A stretch of 64,000 bases of DNA from Luzula sylvatica. Taxonomy: Eukaryota; Streptophyta; Magnoliopsida; Poales; Juncaceae. This document shows positions 23,632 through 34,794 of this stretch, one piece after another. How positions within the stretch are numbered: the stretch's first letter is position 1; each line of letters starts with the position of its first letter. Where the stretch lies: the NCBI GenBank assembly GCA_946800325.1, contig OX326958.1, positions 68,879,264 to 68,943,263 of the forward strand. Reading direction: 5' to 3'. The position numbers and the translations under genes were made by a program. Under the pieces are notes generated by a model, which saw only the letters and a list, made by a program, of their open reading frames with translations, was not told the DNA's origin and ran no database searches.

Positions 23632-26600
23632 TACGGAATAAAAATTGAGTATTTTGCTTGTGTTACACTTCAATTTTAACATATTTTCAAAAAATATAGT
23701 AATTCAATTTTTCGAAGGTGTTAGACTTCAATTTTTGCATTTTGAAGAAATTTTTTAAAAAATTGAAATTTGTGTGTGTTAGTCTTCAATTACGGAGTAA
23801 TTTGAGTACGGAATAAAAATTGAGTATTTTTCTTGTGTTACACTTCAATTTTGACATATTTTTTAAAAATATCTTAATTCAATTTTTTTAAGGTGTTAGA
23901 CTTCAATTTTTGCATTTTTAAGAAATTTTTGAAAAAATTGAAATTTGTGTGTGTTAGTCTTCAATTACGGAGTAATTTGAGTACGGAATAAAAATTGAGT
24001 ATTTTGCTTGTGTTACACTTCAATTTGAACATATTTTTAAAAAATATCTTAATTCAATTTTTCGAAGGTGTTAGACTTCAATTTTTGCATTTTTATGAAA
24101 GTTTTCAAAAAATTGAAATTTGTGTGTCTTAGTCTACAATTACGGAGTAATTTGAGTACGGAATAAAAATGGAGTATTTTTCTTGTGTTACTGTTCAATT
24201 TTAACATATTTTTAAAAAATATCTTAATTCAATTTTTTGAAGGTGCTAGACTTCAGTTTTTGCATTTTTAAGAAATTTTTTAAAAAATTGAAATTTGTGT
24301 GTGTTAGTCTTCAATTACGGTGTAATTTGAGTACGGAATAAAAATTGAGTATTTTTCTTGTGTTACACTTCAATTTTAACATATTTTTAAAAAATATCTT
24401 AATTCAATTTTGTGTAGGTGGTAGACTTCAGTTTTTGCATTTTTAAGAAATTTTTTAAAAAATTGAAATTTGAGTGTGTTAGTCTTCAATTACGGAGTAA
24501 TTTGAGTTCGTAATAAAAATGGATTATTTTGCTTGTGTTACACTTCAATTTTGACATATTTTTAAAAAATATCTTAATTCAATTTTTTTAAGGTGTTATA
24601 CTTCGATTTTTGCATTTTTAAGAAATTTTTTAAAAAATTGAAATTTGTGTGTGTTAGACTTCAATCACGGAGTAATTTGAGTACGGAATAAAAATTAAGT
24701 ATTTTGCTTGTGTTACACTTCAATTATAACATATTTTTTAAAAATATCTTAATTCAATTTTTTTAAGGTGTTAGACTTCAATTTTTTCATTTTTATGAAA
24801 TTTTTGAAAAAATTGAAATTTGTGTGTGTTAGTCTTCAATTACGGAGTAATTTGAGTACGGAATAAAAATTGAGTATTTTGCTTGTGTTACACTTCAATT
24901 TTAACATATTTTTAAAAAATAACTTAATTCAATTTTTTTAAGGTGTTACACTTCTGTTTTTTGCATTTTTAAGAAATTTTTTAAAAAAAATGAAATTTGT
25001 GTGTGTTAGTCTTCAATTACGGAGTAATTTGAGTATGGAATGAAAATTCAGTATTTTCCTTGTGTTACACTTCAATTTTAGAATAGTTTTTAAAAATATG
25101 TTAATTCAATTTTTTTAAGGTGTTAGACTTCGGTTTTTGCATTTTTAAGAAATTTTTGAAAAAATTGAAATTTGTGTGTGTTAGTCTTCAATTACGGAGT
25201 AATTTGAGTACGGACTAAAAAATGAGTATTTTGCTCGTGTTACACTTCAATTTTAACATATTTTTTAAAAATAACTTAATTCAATTTTTTGAAGGTGTAA
25301 GACTTCAGTTTTTGCATTTTTAAGAAATTTTTGAAAAAATTGAAATTTGTGTGTGTTAGTCTTCAATTACGGAGTAATTTGAGTTCGTAATAAAAATGGA
25401 TTATTTTGCTTGTGTTACACTTCAATTTTGACATATTTTTAAAAAATATCTTAATTCATTTTTTGTAAGGTGTGATACTTCTATTTTTGCATTTTTAAGA
25501 AATTTTTTAAAAAATTGAAATTTGTGTGTGTTAGTTTTCAATTACGGTGTAATTTGAGTACGGAATAAAAATTGAGTATTTTGCTTGTGTTACACTTCAA
25601 TTATAACATATTATTTAAAAATATCTTAATTCAATTTTTTTAAGGTGTTAGACTTCAATTTTTGCATTTTTAAGAAATTTTTGAAAAAATTGAAATTTGT
25701 GTGTGTTAGTCTTCAATTACGGAGTAATTTGAGTACGGAATAAAAATTGAGTATTTTGCTTGTGTTACACTTCAATTTTAACATATTTACAAAAAATATA
25801 GTAATTCAATTTTTCGAAGGTGTTAGACTTCAATTTTTGCATTTTTAAGAAATTTTTTAAAAAATTGAAATTTGTGTGTGTTAGTCTTCAATTACGGAGT
25901 AATTTGAGTACGGAATAAAAATTGAGTATTTTTCTTGTGTTACACTTCAATTATAACAAATTTTTTAAAAATATCTTAATTCAATTTTTTTAAGGTGTTA
26001 GACTTCAATTTTTGCATTTTTAAGAAATTTTTGAAAAAATTAAAATTTGTGTGTGTTAGTCTTCAATTACGGAGTAATTTGAGTACGGAATAAAAATTGA
26101 GTATTTTCCTTGTGTTACACTTCAATTTGAACATATTTTTCAAAAATATCTTAATTCAATTTTTCGAAGGTGTTAGACTTCAATTTTTGCATTTTTATGA
26201 AAGTTTTCAAAAAATTGAAATTTGTGTGTCTTAGTCTTCAATTACGGAGTAATTTGAGTACGGAATAAAAATGGAGTATTTTTCTTGTGTTACACTTCAA
26301 TTTTAACATATTTTTAAAAAATATCTTAATTCAATTTTTTGAAGGTGCTAGACTTCAGTTTTTGCATTTTTAAGAAATTTTTTAAAAAATTGAAATTTGT
26401 GTGTGTTAGTCTTCAATTACGGTGTAATTTGAGTACGGAATAAAAATTGAGTATTTTTCTTGTGTTACACTTCAATTTTAACATATTTTTAAAAAATATC
26501 TTAATTCAATTTTGTGTAGGTGGTAGACTTCAGTTTTTGCATTTTTAAGAAATTTTTTAAAAAATTGAAATTTGTGTGTGTTAGTCTTCAATTACGGAGT

Positions 26601-29470
26601 AATTTGAGTTCGTAATAAAAATGGATTATTTTGCTTGTGTTACACTTCAATTTTGACATATTTTTAAAAAATGTCTTAATTCAATTTTTTTAAGGTGTTA
26701 TACTTCGATTTTTGCATTTTTAAGAAATTTTTAAAAAAATTGAAATTTGTGTGTGTTAGTCTTCAATCACGGAGTAATTTGAGTACGGAATAAAAATTGA
26801 GTATTTTGCTTGTGTTACACTTCAATTATAACATATTTTTTAAAAATATCTTAATTCAATTTTTTTAAGGTGTTAGACTTCAATTTTTGCATTTTTATGA
26901 AATTTTTTAAAAAATTGAAATTTGTGTGTGTTAGTCTTCAATTACGGAGTAATTTGAGTACGGAATAAAAATTGAGTATTTTGCTTGTGTTACACTTCAA
27001 TTTTAACATATTTTTAAAAAATAACTTAATTCAATTTTTTTAAGGTGTTACACTTCTGTTTTTTGCATTTTTAAGAAATTTTTTAAAAAAATTGAAATTT
27101 GTGTGTGTTAGTCTTCAATTACGGAGTAATTTGAGTACGGAATGAAAATTCAGTATTTTCCTTGTGTTACACTTCAATTTTAGAATAGTTTTTAAAAATA
27201 TGTTAATTCAATTTTTTTAAGGTGTTAGACTTCGGTTTTTGCATTTTTAAGAAATTTTTGAAAAAATTGAAATTTGTGTGTGTTAGTCTTCAATTACGGA
27301 GTAATTTGAGTACGGACTAAAAAATGAGTATTTTGCTCGTGTTACACTTCAATTTTAACATATTTTTTAAAAATAACTTAATTCAATTTTTTGAAGGTGT
27401 AAGACTTCAGTTTTTGCATTTTTAAGAAATTTTTGAAAAAATTGAAATTTGTGTGTGTTAGTCTTCAATTACGGAGTAATTTGAGTTCGTAATAAAAATG
27501 GATTATTTTGCTTGTGTTACACTTCAATTTTGACATATTTTTAAAAAATATCTTAATTCAATTTTTGTAAGGTGTTATACTTCTATTTTTGCATTTTTAA
27601 GAAATTTTTTAAAAAATTGAAATTTGTGTGTGTTAGTTTTCAATTACGGAGTAATTTGAGTACGGAATAAAAATTGAGTATTTTGCTTGTGTTACACTTC
27701 AATTATAACATATTATTTAAAAATATCTTAATTCAATTTTTTTAAGGTGTTAGACTTCAATTTTTGCATTTTTAAGAAATTTTTGAAAAAATTGAAATTT
27801 GTGTGTGTTAGTCTTCAATTACGGAGTAATTTGAGTACGGAATAAAAATTGAGTATTTTGCTTGTGTTACACTTCAATTTTAACATATTTACAAAAAATA
27901 TAGTAATTCAATTTTTCGAAGGTGTTAGACTTCAATTTTTGCATTTTTAAGAAATTTTTTAAAAAATTGAAATTTGTGTGTGTTAGTCTTCAATTACGGA
28001 GTAATTTGAGTACGGAATAAAAATTGAGTATTTTTCTTGTGTTACACTTCAATTATAACAAATTTTTTAAAAATATCTTAATTCAATTTTTTTAAGGTGT
28101 TAGACTTCAATTTTTGCATTTTTAAGAAATTTTTGAAAAAATTGAAATTTGTGTGTGTTAGTCTTCAATTACGGAGTAATTTGAGTACGGAATAAAAATT
28201 GAGTATTTTCCTTGTGTTACACTTCAATTTGAACATATTTTTCAAAAATATCTTAATTCAATTTTTCGAAGGTGTTAGACTTCAATTTTTGCATTTTTAT
28301 GAAAGTTTTCAAAAAATTGAAATTTGTGTGTCTTAGTCTTCAATTACGGAGTAATTTGAGTACGGAATAAAAATGGAGTATTTTTCTTGTGTTACACTTC
28401 AATTTTAACATATTTTTAAAAAATATCTTAATTCAATTTTTTGAAGGTGCTAGACTTCAGTTTTTGCATTTTTAAGAAATTTTTTAAAAAATTGAAATTT
28501 GTGTGTGTTAGTCTTCAATTACGGTGTAATTTGAGTACGGAATAAAAATTGAGTATTTTTCTTGTGTTACACTTCAATTTTAACATATTTTTAAAAAATA
28601 TCTTAATTCAATTTTGTGTAGGTGGTAGACTTCAGTTTTTGCATTTTTAAGAAATTTTTTAAAAAATTGAAATTTGTGTGTGTTAGTCTTCAATTACGGA
28701 GTAATTTGAGTTCGTAATAAAAATGGATTATTTTGCTTGTGTTACACTTCAATTTTGACATATTTTTAAAAAATGTCTTAATTCAATTTTTTTAAGGTGT
28801 TATACTTCGATTTTTGCATTTTTAAGAAATTTTTTAAAAAATTGAAATTTGTGTGTGTTAGTCTTCAATCACGGAGTAATTTGAGTACGGAATAAAAATT
28901 GAGTATTTTGCTTGTGTTACACTTCAATTATAACATATTTTTTAAAAATATCTTAATTCAATTTTTTTAAGGTGTTAGACTTCAATTTTTGCATTTTTAC
29001 GAAATTTTTGAAAAAATTGAAATTTGTGTATGTAAGTCTTCAATTACGGAGTAATTTGAGTACGGAATAAAAATTGAGTATTTTGCTTGTGTTACACTTC
29101 AATTTTAACATATTTTTAAAAAATAACTTAATTCAATTTTTTTAAGGTGTTACACTTCTGTTTTTTGCATTTTTAAGAAATTTTTTAAAAAAATTGAAAT
29201 TTGTGTGTGTTAGTCTTCAATTACGGAGTAATTTGAGTACGGAATGAAAATTCAGTATTTTCCTTGTGTTACACTTCAATTTTAGAATAGTTTTTAAAAA
29301 TATCTTAATTCAATTTTTTTAAGGTGTTAGACTTCGGTTTTTGCATTTTTAAGAAATTTTTGAAAAAATTGAAATTTGTGTGTGTTAGTCTTCAATTACG
29401 GAGTAATTTGAGTACGGACTAAAAAATGAGTATTTTGCTCGTGTTACACTTCAATTTTAACATATTTTTA
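23632..29470 (+). repeat. 2102-bp 12-mer HOR, about 2.8 tandem copies
   Basis: Copies start at 23632, 25734 and 27836. The class 1 monomers inside are exactly 2102 bp apart (25034, 27136, 29238). Unit markers are CAATTTGAACAT, TATGAAAGTTTTC, GTGTAGGTGGTAGAC, GAAAATTCAGTATTTTCC, ATATGTTAATTC and TTTTGCTCGTG. Copies 2 and 3 are closest to each other, sharing ACATATTTACAAAAAA and TTATAACAAATTTT. Copy 1 differs more. The third copy is cut off inside the chimeric monomer at 29413. Confidence 0.88.
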
Positions 29471-29589
29471 AAAAATAACTTAATTCAATTTTTTTAAGGT
29501 GTTACACTTCTGTTTTTTGCATTTTTAAGAAATTTTAAAAAAAAAATAAAATTTGTGTGTGTTAGTCTTCAATTACGGAGTAATTTGAG
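29413..29589 (+). repeat. Chimeric monomer: class 2 head joined to class 6 body
   Basis: The monomer begins like class 2 (TACGGACTAAAAAATGAG, GCTCGTG), as at 27311. From ACATATTTTTAAAAAATAAC it follows the class 6 monomer at 29063 (TTTTTTTAAGGTGTTACAC, TTCTGTTTTTTGC). As a result class 1 recurs after only two monomers, at 29238 and 29590, 352 bp apart. This is the expected product of unequal exchange between a class 2 and a class 6 monomer, with the junction near 29455-29475. It also carries an expanded A-run near 29536. Confidence 0.82.
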
Positions 29590-30114
29590 TACGGAATGAA
29601 AATTCAGTATTTTCCTTGTGTTACACTTCAATTTTAGAATAGTTTTTAAAAATATCTTAATTCAATTTTTTTAAGGTGTTAGACTTCGGTTTTTGCATTT
29701 TTAAGAAATTTTTGAAAAAATTGAAATTTGTGTGTGTTAGTCTTCAATTACGGAGTTATTTGAGTACGGACTAAAAAATGAGTATTTTGCTCGTGTTACA
29801 CTTCAATTTTAACATATTTTTTAAAAATAACTTAATTCAATTTTTTGAAGGTGTAAGACTTCAGTTTTTGCATTTTTAAGAAATTTTTGAAAAAATTGAA
29901 ATTTGTGTGTGTTAGTCTTCAATTACGGAGTAATTTGAGTTCGTAATAAAAATGGATTATTTTGCTTGTGTTACACTTCAATTTTAACATATTTTTAAAA
30001 AATATCTTAATTCAATTTTTGTAAGGTGTTATACTTCTATTTTTGCATTTTTAAGAATTTTTTTAAAAAATTGAAATTTGTGTGTGTTAGTCTTCAATTA
30101 CGGAGTAATTTGAG

Positions 30115-30242
30115 TACGGAATAAAAATTGAGTATTTTGCTTGTGTTACACTTCAATTATAATTCAATTTTTGCATTTTTAAGAAAGTTTTCAAAAAATT
30201 GAAATTTTTGTGTCTTAGTCTTCAATTACAGAGTAATTTGAG
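30115..30242 (+). repeat. 128-bp truncated, fused monomer
   Basis: This is the only monomer seen with a large deletion. It starts as class 5 (TACGGAATAAAAATTGAG, CTTCAATTATAA) and then jumps to TTCAATTTTTGCATTTTTAA with AAGTTTTCAAAAAATTG and TTTTTGTGTCTTAG, which belong to the next class in the intact copy at 30950-31300. Measured against that copy, about 222 bp are missing, one monomer plus 47 bp. The phase of every later monomer is shifted relative to the array before it. Confidence 0.88.
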
Positions 30243-32169
30243 TACGGAATAAAAATGGAGTATTTTTCTTGTGTTACACTTCAATTTTAACATATTTTTA
30301 CAAAATATCTTAATTCAATTTTTTGAAGGTGTTACACTTCTGTTTTTTGCATTTTTAAGAAATTTTTTAAAAAAAATGAAATTTGTGTGTGTTAGTCTTC
30401 AATTACGGAGTAATTTGAGTACGGAATGAAAATTCATTATTTTCCTTGTGTTACACTTCAATTTTAGAATAGTTTTTAAAAATATCTTAATTCAATTTTT
30501 TTAAGGTGTTAGACTTCGGTTTTTGCATTTTTAAGAAATTTTTGAAAAAATTGAAATTTGTGTGTGTTAGTCTTCAATTACGGAGTAATTTGAGTACGGA
30601 CTAAAAAATGAGTATTTTGCTTGTGTTACACTTCAATTTTAACATATTATTTAAAAATAACTTAATTCAATTTTTTGAAGGTGTAAGACTTCAGTTTTTG
30701 CATTTTTAAGAAATTTTTGAAAAAATTGAAATTTGTGTGTGTTAGTCTTCAATTTCGGAGTAATTTGAGTTCGTAATAAAAATGGATTATTTTGCTTGTG
30801 TTACACTTCAATTTTGACATATTTTTAAAAAATATCTTAATTCAATTTTTGTAAGGTGTTATACTTCTATTTTTGCATTTTTAAGAATTTTTTTAAAAAA
30901 TTGAAATTTGTGTGTGTTAGTCTTCAATTACGGAGTAATTTGAGTACGGAATAAAAATTGAGTATTTTGCTTGTGTTACACTTCAATTATGACATATTTT
31001 TTAAAAATATCTTAATTCAATTTTTTTAAGGTGTTAGACTTCAATTTTTGCATTTTTAATAAATTTTTGAAAAAATTGAAATTTGTGTGTGTTAATCTTC
31101 AATTACGGAGTAATTTGGGTACGGAATAAAAATTGAGTATTTTGCTTGTGTTACACTTCAATTTTAACATATTTTTAAAAAATATCTTAATTCAATTTTT
31201 CGAAGGTGTTAGACTTCAATTTTTGCATTTTTAAGAAAGTTTTCAAAAAATTGAAATTTTTGTGTCTTAGTCTTCAATTACAGAGTAATTTGAGTACGGA
31301 ATAAAAATGGAGTATTTTTCTTGTGTTACACTTCAATTTTAACATATTTTTAAAAAATATTTTAATTCAATTTTTTGAAGGTGCTAGACTTCAGTTTTTG
31401 CATTTTTAAGAAATTATTTAAAAATTGAAATTTGTGTGTGTTAGTCTTCAATTACGGTGTAATTTGAGTACGGAATAAAAATTGAGTATTTTGCTTGTGT
31501 TACACTTCAATTTTAACATATTTTTAAAAAATATCTTAATTCAATTTTGTGTAGGTGTTAGACTTCAGTTTTTGCATTTTTAAGAAATTTTATAAAAAAT
31601 TGAAATTTGTGTGTGTTAGTCTTCAATTACGCAGTAATTTGAGTTCGTAATAAAAATGGATTATTTTGCTTGTGTTACACTTCAATTTTGACATATTTTT
31701 AAAAAATATCTTAATTCAATTTTTTTAAGGTGTTATACTTCGATTTTTGCATTTTTAAGAAATTTTTTAAAAAATTGAAATTTGTGTGTGTTAGTCTTCA
31801 ATCACGGAGTAATTTGAGTACAGAATAAAAATTGAGTTTTTTGCTTGTGGTACACTTCAATTATAACATATTTTTTAAAAATATCTTAATTCAATTTTTT
31901 TAAGGTGTTAGACTTCAATTTTTGCATTTTTATGAAATTTTTGGAAAAAATGAAATTTGTGTGTGTTAGTCTTCAATTACGGAGTAATTTGAGTACGGAA
32001 TAAAAATTGAGTGTTTTGCTTGTGTTACACTTCAATTTTAACATATTTTTAAAAAATATCTTAATTCAATTTTTTGAAGGTGTTACACTTCTGTTTTTTG
32101 CATTTTTAAGAAATTTTTCAAAAAAATGAAATTTGTGTGTGTTAGTCTTCAATTACGGAGTAATTTGAG
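30243..32169 (+). repeat. Class 6 monomer plus a 10-monomer HOR block
   Basis: The 177-bp class 6 monomer (30243-30419) precedes class 1 at 30420, with GAAAATTCATTATTTTCC. The block to 32169 includes markers TTAATCTTCAATTACGG, TTGGGTACGG, AATTACAGAGTAA, ACGCAGTAATTTG, GAGTTTTTTGCTTGTGGTAC and GAGTGTTTTGC. The same series reappears in the 3675-bp units downstream (for example 37740-38820). This block or its relative was therefore captured into the larger unit. Confidence 0.75.
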
Positions 32170-33746
32170 TACGGAATGAAAATTGAGTATTTTCCTTGTG
32201 TTACACTTCAATTTTAGAATAGTTTTTAAAAATAACTTAATTCAATTTTTTTAAGCTGTTAGACTTCGGTTTTTGCATTTTTAAGAAATTTTTGAAAAAA
32301 TTGAAATTTGTGTGTGTTAGTCTTCAATTACGGAGTAATTTGAGTACGGACTAAAAAATTAGTATTTTGCTTGTGTTACACTTCAATTTTAACATATTTT
32401 TTAAAAATAACTTAATTCAATTTTTTGAAGGTGTAAGACTTCAGTTTTTGCATTTCTAAGAAATTTTTGAAAAAATTGAAATTTGTGTGTGTTAGTCTTC
32501 AATTACGGAGTAATTTGAGTTCGTAATAAAAATGGATTATTTTGCTTGTGTTACACTTCAATTTTGACATATTTTTAAAAAATATCTTAATTCAATTTTT
32601 TTAAGGTGTTATACTTCTATTTTTGCATTTTTAAGAAATTTTTTAAAAAATTGAAATTTGTGTGTGTTAGTCTTCAATTACAGTGTAATTTGAGTACGGA
32701 ATAAAAATTGAGTATTTTGCTTGTGTTACACTTCAATTTTAACATATTTTTAAAAAATATCTTAATTCAATTTTGTGTAGGTGTTAGACTTCAGTTTTTG
32801 CATTTTTAAGAAATTTTTTAAAAAATTGAAATTTGTGTGTGTTAGTCTTCAATTACGGAGTAATTTGAGTACGTAATAAAAATGGATTATTTTGCTTGTG
32901 TTACACTTAAATTTTGACATATTTTTAAAAAATATCTTAATTCAATTTTTTTAAGGTGTTATACTTCGATTTTTGCATTTTTAAGAAATTTTTTAAAAAA
33001 TTGAAATTTGTGTGTGTTAGTCTTCAATCACTGAGTAATTTGAGTACGGAATAAAAATTAAGTATTTTTCTTGTGTTACACTTCAATTTTAACATATTTT
33101 TAAAAAATATCTTAATTCAATTTTGTGTAGGTGTTAGACTTCAGTTTTTGCATTTTTAAGAAATTTTTGAAAAAATTGAAATTTGTGTGTGTTAGTCTTC
33201 AATTACGGAGTAATTTGAGTTCGTAATAAAAATGGATTATTTTGCTTGTGTTACACTTCAATTTTGACATATTTTTAAAAAATATCTTAATTCAATTTTT
33301 TTAAGGTGTTATACTTCGATTTTTGCATTTTTAAGAAATTTTTTAAAAAATTAAAATTTGTGTGTGTTAGTCTTCAATCAAGGAGTAATTTGAGTACGGA
33401 ATAAAAATTGAGTATTTTGCTTGTGTTACACTTCAATTATAACATATTTTTTAAAAATATCTTAATTCAATTTTTTTAAGGTGTTAGACTTCAATTTTTG
33501 CATTTTTATAAAATTTTTGAAAAAATTGAAATTTGTGTGTGTTAGTCTTCAATTACGGAGTAATTTGAGTACGGAATAAAAATTGAGTATTTTGCTTGTG
33601 TTACACTTCAATTTTAACATATTCTTAAAAAATATCTTAATTCAATTTTTTGAAGGTGTTACACTTCTGTTTTTTGTATTTTTAAGAAATTTTTTAAAAA
33701 AAATGAAATTTGTGTGTGTTAGTCTTCAATTACGGAGTAATTTGAG
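32170..33746 (+). repeat. HOR block of 9 monomers
   Basis: Class 1 at 32170 is followed by classes 2 and 3. Then come two rounds of a GTGTAGG monomer followed by a TTCGTAAT/TACGTAAT monomer with ATACTTCGATTTTTGC and TTCAATCA. The block ends in a class 6 monomer with TTTTTTGTATTTTTAAG. The first 700 bp or so resemble 42496-43200. Confidence 0.75.
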
Positions 33747-33921
33747 TACGGAATGAAAATTCATTATTTTCCTTGTGTTACACTTCAATTTTAGAATAGT
33801 TTTTAAAAATATCTTAATTCAATTTTTTTAAGGTGTTAGACTTCGGTTTTTGCATTTTTAAGAAATTTTTGAAAAAATTGAAATTTGTGTGTGTTAGTCT
33901 TCAATTACGGAGTAATTTGAG

Positions 33922-34794
33922 TACGGACTAAAAAATGAGTATTTTGCTTGTGTTACACTTCAATTTTAACATATTTTTTAAAAATAACTTAATTCAATTT
34001 TTTGAAGGTGTAAGACTTCAGTTTTTGCATTTTTAAGAAATTTTTGAAAAAATTGAAATTTGTGTGTGTTAGTCTTCAATTACGGAGTAATTTGAGTTCG
34101 TAATAAAATGGATTATTTTGCTTGTGTTACACTTCAATTTTGACATATTTTTAAAAAATATCTTAATTCAATTTTTGTAAGGTGTTATACTTCTATTTTT
34201 GCATTTTTATGAATTTTTTTAAAAAATTGAAATTTGTGTGTGTTAGTCTTCAATTACGGAGTAATTTGAGTACGGAATAAAAATTGAGTATTTTGCTTGT
34301 GTTACACTTCAATTATAACATATTTTTTAAAAATATCTTAATTCAATTTTTTTAAGGTGTTAGACTTCAATTTTTGCATTTTTAATATATTTTTGAAAAA
34401 ATTGAAATTTGTGTGTGTTAGTCTTCAATTACGGAGTAATTTGAGTACGGACTAAAAAATGAGTATTTTGCTTGTGTTACACTTCAATTTTAACATATTT
34501 TTTAAAAATAACTTAATTCAATTTTTTGAAGGTGTAAGACTTTAGTTTTTGCATTTTTAAGAAATTTTTGAAAAAATTGAAATTTGTGTGTGTTAGTCTT
34601 CAATTACGGAGTAATTTGAGTTCGTAATAAAATGGATTATTTTGCTTGTGTTACACTTCAATTTTGACATATTTTTAAAAAATATCTTAATTCAATTTTT
34701 GTAAGGTGTTATACTTCTATTTTTGCATTTTTATGAATTTTTTTAAAAAATTGAAATTTGTGTGTGTTAGTCTTCAATTACGGAGTAATTTGAG
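33922..34794 (+). repeat. 3-monomer (524-bp) local duplication, 1.7 copies
   Basis: Class 2 at 33922 is repeated at 34446. Each is followed by a class 3 monomer with one A missing (TTCGTAATAAAATGG, about 34097 and 34621) and TTTTTATGAATTTTTTT. The second copy carries ACTTTAGTTTTTGC near 34550. It is cut off at 34795, where the 3675-bp unit begins. Confidence 0.8.

Noticed and set aside
30115..30242. Array boundary or integrated foreign DNA at the short monomer
   Set aside because: Both sides are ordinary satellite and the join is explained by a 222-bp deletion. No non-satellite base is present.
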